From: Purshia tridentata | Taxonomy: Eukaryota; Streptophyta; Magnoliopsida; Rosales; Rosaceae | Assembly (NCBI GenBank): GCA_003254885.1 | Contig: QANT01007852.1 | Location: 96,958 to 160,957 of the forward strand | DNA length: 64,000 nucleotides | Direction of reading: 5' to 3' | Shown here: piece after piece, positions 43,562-55,490 of the stretch | Layout: the number at the start of each line of letters is the position of its first letter | Numbering within the stretch: position 1 is the stretch's first letter | The notes under the pieces: model-generated | Told to the model about the DNA's origin: nothing | Seen by the model: only the letters and a program-made list of their open reading frames with translations | The model's database searches: none | Translations under genes and position numbers: made by a program

Positions 43562-46245
43562 AACTGGAAGTGGTCGATGCAATTGTGGCTAGAAACCCTC
43601 TAGAAACAGTTGCACTGACAAACCCAAACTCTCTTGCGTGCTTGTACTAGGAGATACTGCATTTCTGAAGTAATTGTCAAAAGTACTACACACACGGGCT
43701 TCAAAATGCACATCCATGTTCTGCTGCTGCCTCTGCAAATGCATAATCTCCTCTTGATGAAGCTTGCGAACGTGCTCTATCTCACACCGACATTGATCAA
43801 TCATATGTCTTCCTGCCTCAATCTCCTCTTTCTGCTATTCAGCTTCACGTGCAAATCTCTCAAGTGGTCGCTCGTACTTAACTCGCAGAGCATGCAACCC
43901 TATTGACAAGCCCCGCTTATCGGTCACGAATCTTGGGATGTCAGAAAGAGTGACCCCAATTCCATACCCCTTAACGTGATTCCCTTGTTCTAAACCAAGC
44001 ACAGCAATAAACATATCATTGCACTTCTCTTTTGTCACCTCCCGAATTTTTAGCACCTCCAGAATGACACGAATCCTGCTATTCAGATCCTCCTGCACAT
44101 ATGTGGGTAGTCAAAGTATATGGCATGCCTTTTTAGCAACCACATTCAAGTAACTCAGATCTATCAATAGAGAGATATATTAAATGTCCTGATTGAGGGG
44201 TAACAATCAGGGAATCTACCTCTTCATCTCAAGTAAATAGGTAATGATCTATTCACTAGCTAGTGTGTTAATATAAATTGACAAACTATCATATACAATA
44301 GCCCTAAACTGTTACAAAAGAATTTATATTTATTAATCTCAATATATCTAAAAAATAATGGCATGCAGTTACACTCACTATTATCCTTCTAAATGTTGCA
44401 TCAACAGACTCTCCATTTCCCTTGCGATGGGTCAGTTTGAACAACTCAATCTGATCTGACTCATGTCCATGCTCCTGTGCCACCAGTTCCAATCATATAT
44501 GTCACTACTATAAAATAAATTTACCCCCATCAGCATTTTGAATCCAAGAATTTAGAAGCTTTTGATCCCGTGAGAAAAATAATAAATGCACCATCAACTC
44601 ACATATTCATGCCGTAACTGCGCATATGATTTTGTGTCAGAGCTATGACCCATATTCAGTTTTGTTCTGTTGATAACGTTAACAGCTAGGCAATGCTACA
44701 TTTACACAAAAATATTCACAAGTTACCAACAGTTCATCATAGTAGATCTGAAACATTTCAATAACATGCAATGTTTGTATACAATATGAGTAAATGACAG
44801 ACATTATAATGACATGCACTACATGGTGTTTCCTGCTTAATTAGTATTGACACTACCTGTACGATGTAATTAAGTAACACGGTACGACAACCAACCTAAA
44901 ACCCAACAATAATAGGATGTCTAAGCTATATTGTGCATCCTTTGAAACTCTTATTGGTCTTTGATGCTACCCAACTAATTTATAATTCCCAAAATGGTAG
45001 GCAATTACGGTAAATAAAGTACCAATTCAACGAAAAGAATAGTGTTAAATGTATCCATGTTCATTGCCTTTACACAAACTGGAAAGTTCAACCTCATCCA
45101 ATATGGAAAGGGTCCACAATCTCCAACATCAAATCGACAATACTAATAGGAAATATGGAAACCAAGTCAATTTGAGTTCCATGCAGTTATATGTATATGT
45201 AGATGTATGTTTGGTCATAACATTGCTAGTATTTGAATGACTTACCCTTCCCTTATTTGAATCCCAAAATGCAACGAGCAGTGCCCACTGGCGAGGGCAA
45301 ACATGCTGGTCAACACACTGGCCACCTTGCAGGGGTGTTCAAGTTGGGATAGTACCAATCCTTGTGTAGGGTGCGTTTGTGATACTTTCACCATTCATTC
45401 AGTTTTGTCTCTACCACATACTGAATCCTATATTCTAAAGCCTTCATCTTACTGTCATGTCAGTCAATGATTTGCTACATAAGTTCAAAAATTATAAGCT
45501 ATTTGAAGGCATATAGTGTTATACCTCAACTTTTCCCTAGGCCCCGGAACTGACGCCAATCTACTACATTGATTGAGAAAAGTGCTTTATCAATGGCTAG
45601 TTGGCCTAGGAATCGAGAAAACGGGGCCACTATTCTGGACAGAGCTACTACTTGGCTAACCTGGTTGAACCTCATAATTTCCCATTTTGTTAAGGCTTAG
45701 TTTGGGTGGTTACGACCCCTGCGCTGCTTCATGTCCACAACAACCACATTGGCTAGCTGACTAGCCTTCCCATCAACTAAACCTTCATGCACTTTCCCCC
45801 CTATGTGATTGGAAGGGAAGTGTGTCTAAAAGTACCTATGCTGCATAGCATCAAATGCTGCCTGAACATCCTCATAGGTTCCCACCGCTTATGTTTCAGA
45901 ATCATTATTTAGCCCATGCCTATTAGCAGTGTCAATCTCTAACCTTAGCACATTTTCTAGCCCCTCTGCTATAGGGTCATTCACCTTGTTAATTACGCTG
46001 GTGGATGGTCACAATAGAGCAAAACGAAATATGACCGGTCCACGCATGCTAATTAGTACACTGTTTTGGCCATATTACCTTAGTCCATCCATCTTCAGTG
46101 AAGTGCACTACAGAGTAAAAATTTCCTTGCACATCTAGATAAATTGTCACTTTCAATTTTAAGGATGTGCATGCTAAGCCGGTTGACATATATATTTTAC
46201 ACATGTGGGTCTTTTTTGCAGCAAGTTTGGGAGTTTTCACACCCT
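43562..46245 (-). pseudogene. Transposase_24-type (Ptta/En/Spm) second transposon gene, broken
   Basis: Several exon-like reverse segments follow in order. At 46240-46049 a frame contains VTIYLDVQGNFYSVV. At about 45330-45240 there is CPRQWALLVAFWDSNKGR, matching the family's W..LV..W.S...K motif. At 44492-44370 LFKLTHRKGNGESVD matches the ELF..TH...NG..VD signature. At 44098-43835 there are CNDMFIAVLGLEQGNHVKGYGIG and related residues, matching V.G.E..G.V.GYG.G. At 43804-43589 a predicted coiled coil (HEEIMHLQRQQQNMD-like) follows. The family is thought to bind the element ends in plant CACTA transposons. Stops and shifts between segments show it is inactive. Confidence 0.7.
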
Positions 46246-48089
46246 ATTAATTAACCTGAACCTCATGCACATGAGGGACCACAGTTGGTATAATTAACCT
46301 GAAATATAGCTATGTATTTTTAAGGTTTGTTAGGGTGCTCAGGACATAAATTGGAAAATATTTTAAGTAAAAGTGACACAATATGCAAATAAGGAACCTC
46401 TACATGTGCGTTCCCAACAAATCTATGCAAACAAATGCCACCCATAAATAAATAGGCTTCAGTTTTATATTAGTTATGTACATATGCCAAATCTTATACA
46501 CAAACTTTCAAATGTGTGTGACTATGCGTGTGTGCCTATGGTTGTGTGTGAGTGTCTCTATTACCATAGTTTCAACTATTTTTACCATAAATTCCATAAT
46601 AGGTGATAAAGCAAACCCACATGCCTTCTAAACAGCCATTTATTTCAACACTCATGTTGCAGGTTATTTAATCATAGGGATTGACATTGAAGCTCCATTA
46701 ATACTCATTTAATGGAGTGAACACTAAAGCTGATTCCCTTTAGCAAACTAACTAAACTGTAAGATTACATTGGATTACAGTGTTTCATGTGGTGAAAAAT
46801 ACATATATAAAAAACCTCAAAGGTGCATTGCCTCCTTTGTTTGTCGTCTTATACCATGTGACTACACATGAGCAAATAAACCATGGATATGACTGTGCAC
46901 TGCAATAACAAGACTACACTTTTCACATATTAACAGAACATAATCTCAACTGTTCAAAGCACAACATAGAGCTATAAGTGCAGTATATTACCTCTAGGTG
47001 TGTTAACTTTATCGCCAGGATTCTTTTTCACACAAGCTCTGTTGTTCGCACTTTAGTAAGAAAATAAAACAATTGTAAATTGTACTTTATCACTAAGAGG
47101 GGTCTGGATTATATAAATAAGTGTTTGGAGAATTAGAAAGTAGATATGCCCATGTGAGCAAAAAAAGGGTTTGGGATCCGATCCTTCTCTACTCCCACAA
47201 GTTTTCAAATTTAAAAAATATTTAGTGGTTAATGTAATACTTTATTCCCATCAATATTTAGCCATTTGGAAGGACAAATACAGTTTCCACTGTTTTGTTT
47301 CACTTTTCTGCACAACATGGCAACAATAACTCAAAAAATTCCTTCTCATCCTTCCCCCCTCGTAATTCCTCAAACAAATATCTAGGTGAGCTTTTTCCCA
47401 TTTCACAAACCAAGCTTTGGCCCACTACTTGTACTTGCAATGTACAATTGTATATGCACAGTGCAAACACAACAATAGTAACTTTATTATAATTGCTACC
47501 ATATTTGTGAAATCATACAAAATGATTATCTTGCTAGTATATACCTTTTTATTATTTATTTTTAACATGAAACTAGCTTAAAACATTATTTGCATGCACC
47601 TACCATTTAACAATACATCCATGAAATTAAATAGAAAGCACAGTGGACATTATTTCCCTATAATGTTTGGTTGTTTTCAACCTTATTTATTGAGTATGTT
47701 CTCTTTCGGCATGCTGTAATTTTAAGCGTGTGTTAAAGTCAGTTGTGTCACTCACAAGTATATAGGTTAATTGAGGAGTGAATTAGTTTGGTGTGGACAT
47801 CATCATATGCCCAAATAATCTTGGCTGAGTATTCCTTCTCTAATGAGAGTGCTTCCTCATGCATTATGAGTAAAAACATACATTACCATATATAATAATA
47901 TGACATTACAAAACATCGATGAGATTACATTGGATTCACCTAACTTGGGATACACACAATGGTGCACTTGCACCAATGCCTATTCACACAAATAACATAA
48001 ATAAAAACCATCTCGAGCAACACACTCAACCTAGATACCTAATAACGACATTTACCAACAGGAAGTCTACTTATTTCCCTCATTAGTAA

Positions 48090-48481
48090 GGTGATTTGCT
48101 GGTGTGATCCTTGTACCACTAAGCATATCCATCCTCCACTTCTCTGAGGTAGGTCTCATAGTCAGTGTACATGGCCCCCTCAGTTGAAGGGTTACTGTTA
48201 TGATCCTGCTGCCACATATCATAACCATCTGCCACCTTCTTTAAGTACCTCTTGTATGCCCGGTGGGTACCTTTAAAGCATTGGATTTGGGGAATTAAAG
48301 GAGTCGGAGTAGAGATACTCCTCCTGACACATTTTTTATATCTCCTTTTAGGAGGTTAATTTTGGCCGGTACTTGGACCAACAGTAGGTGGGTAAGGTTG
48401 ACGGCGTTGTGATGGCTGCTCCACCTCTACATCAGTCTCATTGGGATTGTCAATGGACGATATAGCAGTGGAGGAAGACAT
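48090..48481 (-). pseudogene. N-terminal exon of the CACTA second gene, with in-frame stops
   Basis: It starts ATG at 48481 (MSSSTAISSIDNPNETDV) and runs to SQRRQPYPPTVGPSTGQN before a TAA at 48356-48358. The same frame continues with a basic segment (PPKRRYKKCVRRSI) and KRYLKKVADGYDMWQQDHN. A related DYETYLREVEDGY segment follows before another stop. The proline-rich linker and position upstream of the Transposase_24 segments suggest the N-terminus of that gene. This is an inference from context. Confidence 0.45.
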
Positions 48482-51401
48482 GAGATCAAATTTTCACAAT
48501 CTTGAAGTAGTACAAATTCTGCCTCGATAAGATCACTATCAAAATATCAGAGAATGCCATTATGGAAAACCCTGCACATATCTATAGTGAAGACCCATCC
48601 CTTGGATTCATTTATGCAGTAAATAACATGAATACCTATTAGATGTGATTGCTTTGGTGCACCATGTAAGAGTGGATTGAAAAATGTTATGCCTATGACA
48701 TGTCCAGTCCATGAATAGCATATGACAATAAAGTTGGCACATAGAGTTGTTCAGTTGATGGCAATAAAGATTGTCCATAAAGCTAAACCAACCTCTGATG
48801 CCATTAAAGCTTGCGCATAGACTCTAACAGTAATAGGGTTTTTGGACAAAAATAAATATAGTGTTAGAGAAATAGATACAAGTTTGGTAGCAAAAACAGT
48901 GTTTAGTCTTGTCAACCATGGGTTACCAAAGATTAAACTCGCTCAGTGTCTTGATTGTAGTCAACTGTAACCCACAAGTTGAACTCAACTCACCATTATT
49001 ATAGCATACCTCAAAAAACATATTTAGCTCACCAGACTTGTATCTAAGTAGTCCACAACTGTAATGGACTTGTGGCAACCCAAACCATTCAGAGAGATAC
49101 ACTGTATTAACCACACCAATAGTAGTGGAGAAATGGCTTTCATAGACTTCTGAATAACGAAACTAAGTAAACAAATTCAACATGTTTTAATAGATCAAAA
49201 CAACCATAGTTGCACCTATATAACTAGCAAACCACTAACGACATTCTTAACATGAAAATCTTAAGCTGGGATATTTGTATAACTACACTACCACCTCACG
49301 TCCTCTTCTTTGACACTAAATTCATTTGCCTCATGGGCAAAATAGACTTGTCCCAACTAGTTCCACTTGGTTTCGGACAGAAATACGCAAAGTTGATATG
49401 TTTGACCAAATGCACAGTGAACTGCATCAAACTAATTTTCTGGTGTGAAATTCGGCACTTCAAAAACCTCACTTGCACAACTTATTTTGCATTCAAAATT
49501 AATATGCGTAAGTGTTAAGATGTTAACTAATGATCTGAAAAATATTTTATTGAAATTATTTTTGTATGATTCTATAAAAATCAATGAGCAAGTATTGCAT
49601 TATTGGCATTTTTAAAGGGGATTTAAGGTTCTGAATGTCACTTATTCTGGTATATGGCTTTGGGGCATGAACTTATGGTTTGAACAAGTCACAAACCATC
49701 CCTAGGAATGTTTTAAGAACACAAGGGACACCTGTTATTTATAAAATTGGATTTGGGTAGTCAAAACCCTTGTTTTTCAACTTAAAAGCTGCACTCTTTT
49801 CTGCAGAATGTCCAATTTCAGAAATTGTTTTTTTTTTTTTTTTGATTTCCTACCTTGAATTCTTTTGATTTCAACGTAAATGCTAGGATGCTACTTCACT
49901 TAGTCACTAAGCCATAGAGATGTAAGGAACCTTAAGTGTGTTGGAGCAGGGAAATGATGTTTTTAAATAAAACTTTTTGTACTTACAAAGCTGAAAAACA
50001 TTGAACATCAAATTCATATGCCTAAATGTTAAAATCATTATTAATTGACTATAGCTCCAAATTACAAGATTTGTGTAAGAAAATTTTTGTCAATCATGTC
50101 TACTAATGATCCTACTTATTTGAAGCCATAAAGCATAATACTTTAGGTTAACCCCCTAATGTTTGGGTTAGGAATCAGATTTTAAGCAAATGCTATCAAG
50201 TTTAGCAATCAAGTTTAGCAATTCAAGGGAAATCATAAGTTGTACAAAATTTTCATATAGACGTTGGGGTGGGATGGATCTTCACTCAAAATAACCATGG
50301 CGATGTCTAGGTTCATTCCCATAGTGTGAAGTCGAGATCCCTTTATAATTGGTACATTTTTCAGAAAATGTAACAGAAGGTTAGTAGCCACAAACTCAAA
50401 CTATTGGTTTTTCTAAGGTGTTTGATAATCAAACGATATAAATTCATCATGTTAAACAATTATACATGTACGCACAAACTCAATTAAGAATCCCAAAAAA
50501 GACTCAAAATACAAGTGGTAGGGTCTCTTACCTTTTGTACAAAGCTCAGTTCAATCAGCAGCAGCCCCAAATCTCACATGCAAGTCCACGTAGTTTTTGA
50601 TCTTAAAAATATCATGACCTATTTTCAACCACAACATTATGAAAACTTTGCAACAATTTCAGGTTACCAGTTGCCAAAAAAATAGCACAATAGGGCAAGG
50701 CAGTCCTTGTGACTTTTATAAAAATAATACAAAAGTTGTACACACGATATGTTCAAATGCATACCTAATTCGCAAGAAAGATACAAGAAACATGAAATGG
50801 CAAATGACGTTAGAGGAATTGAAAAGTAACATGAGATGAATTAGCTAAGAAGCCTATCAGTGCCACTATCATTTAAATCTCAAAGAAAAATATGGCCAAA
50901 TTGGTAAAATCCTGCACCAATTAAAATGAAACTCCAATAAAAAAATTAAAAGATATAGATAGTCATTGTCGATTTGTAAGTGAGACTACCATCATTGGTA
51001 TGCTTGAATAAATGCTAAAGTGTAAACAGTCCAGAGTTTGGGGTATTGTATCTTAACCCATATGTCAAGAGCCACCCACAAACATAATCAATACATGCTT
51101 GTCACTATTTTGGGATGAGTCATGTACAGGGTTCATGTAAATATGCATCTATACAATGAATACATGGGGAGACATTATATTTAGATTCAATATGCTATGG
51201 ATGAACACTCACATGCATCATAAAATAATCACGAGCATAAGGGTATGCATTCAGTAGTACATAATGGTACAAGTAAAACCAATCTGATCAGATTTAGTAG
51301 GTTCAAATGCCAGTGCTAAATGTTAATTACTTGTACAATACAAACAAACATATATAAGACCATCCCATATCAGTAGGGTAATTGGCATCAAGTAACACTC
51401 T

Positions 51402-52031
51402 TTATGTGGGTCTAATAGGCGAGAGTCGCTCATCAAATATTGTTCTTTTAGTATCTACCCGTGAAATAGTCTGATCTCTACCTTTGCAGATATCATCTAA
51501 GGTTTGATCACCACACACATTAGCCGAAATTACATGATTTAAGTCATACAAATCACGTGGTTGAGTATCAACCACAGTATACCAATCTGGTTTTAGGGAA
51601 TTTTCAACGTAGAACATTTGCTTAACCTATGTAGTAAGTACAAAAGTGTCCTTTGTAGTAAGGGTTTTGTTGAAATTCACTAATTTGAACTCGAATGTAT
51701 CCACCTTTGATCCAACGTGCTTATCAACCCATTGATAATCAAAGAGCACACATGTCCGACCATCTCCAAAATCCAACTTCATAATGTCTATTACGACCCA
51801 GTAGAAATCCACTAACGCAGTTATGGGTCTTTGGTCTCTTGTGTTAGAATAACTCGGTGTATTGGCAGCTATTAAGATCCTACAATTTTGGTTTTGTTTC
51901 CGATCGTCAACTGACTTGACCCTAAACCGATAATTGTCGATGACAAAACTCTTCAAATGCAACACCAACTCAGAGGGGCCAAATGACATTGTCCTTAGGT
52001 CTGGATCTACGATCTCAACATTTATCAACAT
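51402..52031 (-). pseudogene. C-terminal part of CACTA TNP2 transposase (DUF4216 region)
   Basis: The frame 52031-51627 contains VDFYWVVIDIMKLDFGDGR, VLFDYQWVDKHVGSKVD and FELVNF-like FKLVNFNKTL, followed after a stop by QMFYVENSLKPDWYTVVDTQ and PRDLYDLN (51617 on). This matches the DUF4216 pattern of TNP2-type proteins (YYG...I.EL.Y......LF.C.W.D......V......F..VN), usually C-terminal. The single stop between them replaces the expected continuous segment. The catalytic part lies in the right fragment, across a MULE-derived insertion. Confidence 0.85.
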
Positions 52032-52033
52032 GG

Positions 52034-52762
52034 TATTGGCTAAAAAAAAAAGATCCCAAGCATTGGTGTAAATCTCATTTCAGTACACGAAGTAAATGTG
52101 ACATTCTTATGAATAATTATTGTGAGGCCTTTAATCGGTTAATATTGGATGCTAGAGACAAGCCTGTTATTAGCATGCTAGAAAGGATAAGGCTTTACAT
52201 CATACTATTAATGGCTCAAAGAAGAGGTAAATGTGATAAGTGGAGGAAGAATGTAAGTCCAAGAATTTTCGAGTTATTGGAAGAAAACAAGAAATAAGGA
52301 CTTTATTGTTATGCTAAGCTGGCTGGTGAGAGGAAATTTGAAGTGGTGACAATGCATAACAGGAGTCTAATTGTGGATCTAGAAGCAAGGACATGCAGAA
52401 AATGTGATAGAACTGGTATCCCATGTGAGCATGCATGTTGTGCTATTGGGAGCTTGTATAAAAATGTCTTGGACAATGATGCATACCTCAGAACATATAC
52501 CCCTATGATGTGTCCAATGACAAGCCAAGACTTATGGCCCAAAACTAGAAAGATACCATTGATGCCACCAAAATACCACAAGCAACCTAGGAGGCCTAGA
52601 AAAAGTAGAATTAGGAAGGCTAGTAAACCTAAACCACCACTATCCAAGGACATCAAGCTCATGAGGTTCTACCTCCAAACCAAGTGTGGTAGGTATGGCC
52701 AAACAGGCCACAATGTGAGGAAATGCCCACAACCACCAAGTGCAAACCAGTCACCAAATTGA
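52034..52762 (+). pseudogene. MULE (mudrA-type) transposase C-terminal fragment with SWIM zinc finger
   Basis: The frame begins abruptly with YWLKKKDPKHWCKSHF, then CDILMNNYCEAFNRLI and LDARDKPVISMLERIR, all typical of the region after the mudrA catalytic core. One TAA at 52295-52297 interrupts the frame, which resumes in the same phase: TCRKCDRTGIPCEHACCAIG is a SWIM zinc finger (C-x-x-C...C-x-H), and CGRYGQTGHNVRKC near the end is a zinc knuckle. SWIM and knuckle domains bind DNA or protein in MULE transposases. The N-terminus and the DDE core are absent. The orientation is opposite to the host CACTA genes. Confidence 0.88.
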
Positions 52763-53128
52763 TGTGGTAGTCCATATTGAATGCTAATTTTTTAGTTTAC
52801 TTCTATTGAGAATCCCTACATATAAAAAAGGAAAGGGAGAACGCAGCAACCCATGTTTCAATATAAAAAGGGAAAAATAGAGGGGAAAAAACAGAGTTTT
52901 TACGAGTGTTTAATGGTCATGGTGGGCCAACAAGCATCTATGTGGCTGGCAGTGGTATAGGCATGCGAAAATACCATTATGTCTATGCCATGTCAACCAT
53001 AAAGGTGACGGAAATAGGCAATGTGAGATAAGGAAATGATTTTTAGGTGGTTAAGTGATACAAATTAGTTTACAGGTGGTAAAGTAAAACTAAAACAATA
53101 ATTCGGGTGGCAAAATAGATAATAAGCC
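52763..53128 (+). mobile_element. 3' UTR and probable terminal inverted repeat of the MULE fragment
   Basis: The block 53043-53128 (ends GGTGGCAAAATAGATAATAAGCC) reversed starts GGCTTATTATCTATTTTGCC, similar in style to MULE termini. TNP2 coding sequence resumes right of it. No partner terminus is seen near 52034 and no 9-bp duplication matches, so the left part of the MULE is missing. Confidence 0.5.
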
Positions 53129-53139
53129 TTTTTTCTTGT

Positions 53140-54640
53140 CAAGGGTGAACTAAAGACCAGAAAGTTTTAGTAGGCATGCTTCCCTTGAAAGTGCAGTTGA
53201 AGCTGATAGTAATTCCCACTGTATATTGAAAGAGTCTTTCTCTTTCTTAAAACGATGCGTCATCAGGAGGAATTTGCGATGGCCCAAATAACATTGCTTT
53301 CGGCTGCAAGGGAGATACATGTGATCTGTTCCCTCTTGGCATTGTGGACAAGCTAACACACCTTTTGTGCTCTACCCGGACAAATTCTCATAGGCGGAGA
53401 AATTATTAATTGTCCACAATAGGACTGCTCTTAGCTTGACAGTTTGGTATTGGTGGACATCGTACATACGGACTCCATCATTCCACAATATATTCAGCTC
53501 TTCTATCAACAGTTCTAAGTAAATGTCAATATCATTCTTGGGGCCTTTGGTCCAAGTATGAATAACGATATTAGTAAATGAGGTTGCGTCATACACATCC
53601 ATGGATGGAGGTTGTAGACATAGAGGACGACTAGCCAAGTGCTATAGGAGAGACTCGTATGACGAAACGAATTAAACCTATAAGTTGCAAGACCAAATTA
53701 ACCTGACATTACAGGACTCTAAGGCGAATTCTAGGTATTGCTTGTCCAACTCTTTCCAAGCAGGTGAATCACTGGGGTGCCGCATCATGCCATCAGTACT
53801 ATTAGCTGTGTACCATGTCATATGTTGCGCCGTGTGCTAAGACACGACTAGTCGTTGCAGCCTCATAGTTACTGAAAAGAAACATAAAACCTTTAATGCA
53901 CTTTTTTTTTTTTGTTCGGCTTCTTCACTATACCTAGAGTTATCACAAATTTTGCACGATTCATCGTCTTTATACTCATTCCTATAAAGCATGCAAGCAT
54001 TTGGACAAGCATGGATCTTGTGGTAATTCAAGCTCAACTCACCTATAAGCTTCTAGGTGTTGTATAAAGAATTTGATAGTGGGTTTGATATAGGGAATGA
54101 CATTTTTATCACGTCAGCAGTTTGGAGAATAAGATAGTACTCAATGAAAAGAGGCATTTTAGGTGATATAGCTCTATTATAAACTCAAGTTTTTTTCATA
54201 TGGGTTGCACCTAGGTACAGTTAGACGTCCAACTCCTGAAGTATAGCATAGAAACAAGAGGCTTTTTCAGTAGGGCCAGTGTGGGTATATTTATTGCTGG
54301 ACTAGCAGCATGATCAACTTGTTCAGAATTGAACAAGTCATCCATTAGATGGTACATTCCTGAATTGGTGTCCCAAGACATGGCACAATTGGTATCAGGA
54401 TTTTCCTCCCTAGGATAGGTCCAAAGTTTATCTACATATTTATAATCCATATAAAATTCAACCATGTCAACCTTTATATTAATACGACTTCTCCAAAACC
54501 TGTTGTAACACTTACGACATGGACACTTAATTTGGTTATCAACAGCCATGTGGGCAAAACTATAATCCAAAAATACTCGAGGTCCATTTGTAATTAGGGT
54601 GTTAGCCGGCCACATTTCACCCAGATTTTGTTAACAGTAT
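53140..54640 (-). pseudogene. N-terminal and middle part of CACTA TNP2 transposase
   Basis: At 54615-54390 a Transpos_assoc-like domain has IKCPCRKCYNRFW and EFYMDYKYVDKLW. At 54037-53837 NYHKIHACPNACMLYRNEYK and CKICDNSRY match the TNP2 zinc-binding region (the KIHACPN.C.L signature). At 53638-53372 NDIDIYLELLIEELNILWNDG, then VKLRAVLLWTINNFSAYENL match the TNP2 core. At 53359-53150 LACPQCQEGT and CYLGHRKFL follow. Each segment sits in a different frame or is separated by stops. TNP2 is the main transposase of plant CACTA elements. The C-terminal part lies at 51402-52031, beyond the MULE fragment. Confidence 0.88.
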
Positions 54641-55490
54641 AACTCATCCTATAATGAAAGGCAATGTTAACAAAATCATCATAGCTAGTGCATTATAAAA
54701 AGACCAAAGTGCGTATGCGTATTGACAATAACATATTGTGTTGGAAATGAGCAATTTAGACCCATATCCATATGGTACACATTTATTCTAAATACTAAAT
54801 TACTGATGTGAAAAAATAGGGGGTTTAGGGAAGAACTTGTGCTATTTAGAGAATTCCCCCAGTTGGCTAATTTGCCACCTAAAGCGATCAACGACCCTGA
54901 GTCATAAATAGTATGAATAATGAAAAAGCCATAAATATTGGTTACTATTAGCCTCCAATTATAAAAAAAATCAGAAAGACTGTATATGCAATAGGTGGGT
55001 GTAGGTGTTAACCAACCTTATTACATATATGGTGGCCCAGTGTGGTCCGTGTCGCGGGACTCTTGAAGTGGTTTCTCAATTAGTGACAATTAAGGTGCTA
55101 ATTTCCACCGGTAGTCCAATTGGTTGCTAACAGAAAAAAATTTATTATCAGTTATGGGTATCGAAGATGGTGGCTTACTAAAGCAACTAAGCTCAAATCA
55201 GTGGAAAATTTTGGTGGGGAGTGTCAAAAATGGTGTTTCCACCAAATAGATCCTAAAATATAATTAGCTGCTCCAAATTACACCAACAGGACTAATAGTT
55301 GGTGGTTAAGTCTTGTCACCATTCATTGTGACCAATAAGCTAATTGTTATAATGGACAGATATTATGGTTTAGTTACAGTTAGTGACCTAAGTTGTTCAC
55401 AGTAGAATTTGTACGATTTTAGAAATTGTAAAGACTTACAGCCACATTGGTGTCCAAGTTTGGTAGGCAAAGTCACATTTTGTAGTAGTA

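Larger units (their letters stand above)
42357..55490 (-). mobile_element. CACTA (En/Spm-type) transposon, 13.1 kb, decayed
   Basis: The left end is CACTACTGCATTCC and the right end, reversed, TACTACAAAATGTG; the last base of the right end has mutated. The flanks are TAA at 42354-42356 and TAA at 55491-55493, the 3-bp target duplication of this superfamily. Many short ACCAAC/GTTGGT motifs lie in both subterminal regions (42400-42830, 55080-55470). The two expected genes lie inside on the reverse strand: a TNP2-like gene (51.4-54.6 kb) and a Transposase_24-like gene (43.6-48.5 kb). Both are broken by stops and frameshifts. The unannotated parts (42830-43560, 46250-48090, 48490-51400) are introns or spacer without gene signal. 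Confidence 0.85.

Noticed and set aside
51983-52031. Start of the MULE frame at 51983 as a full gene start
   Set aside because: The first 16 codons run antisense through TNP2 sequence; MULE similarity begins only at about 52034, so this ATG is fortuitous.
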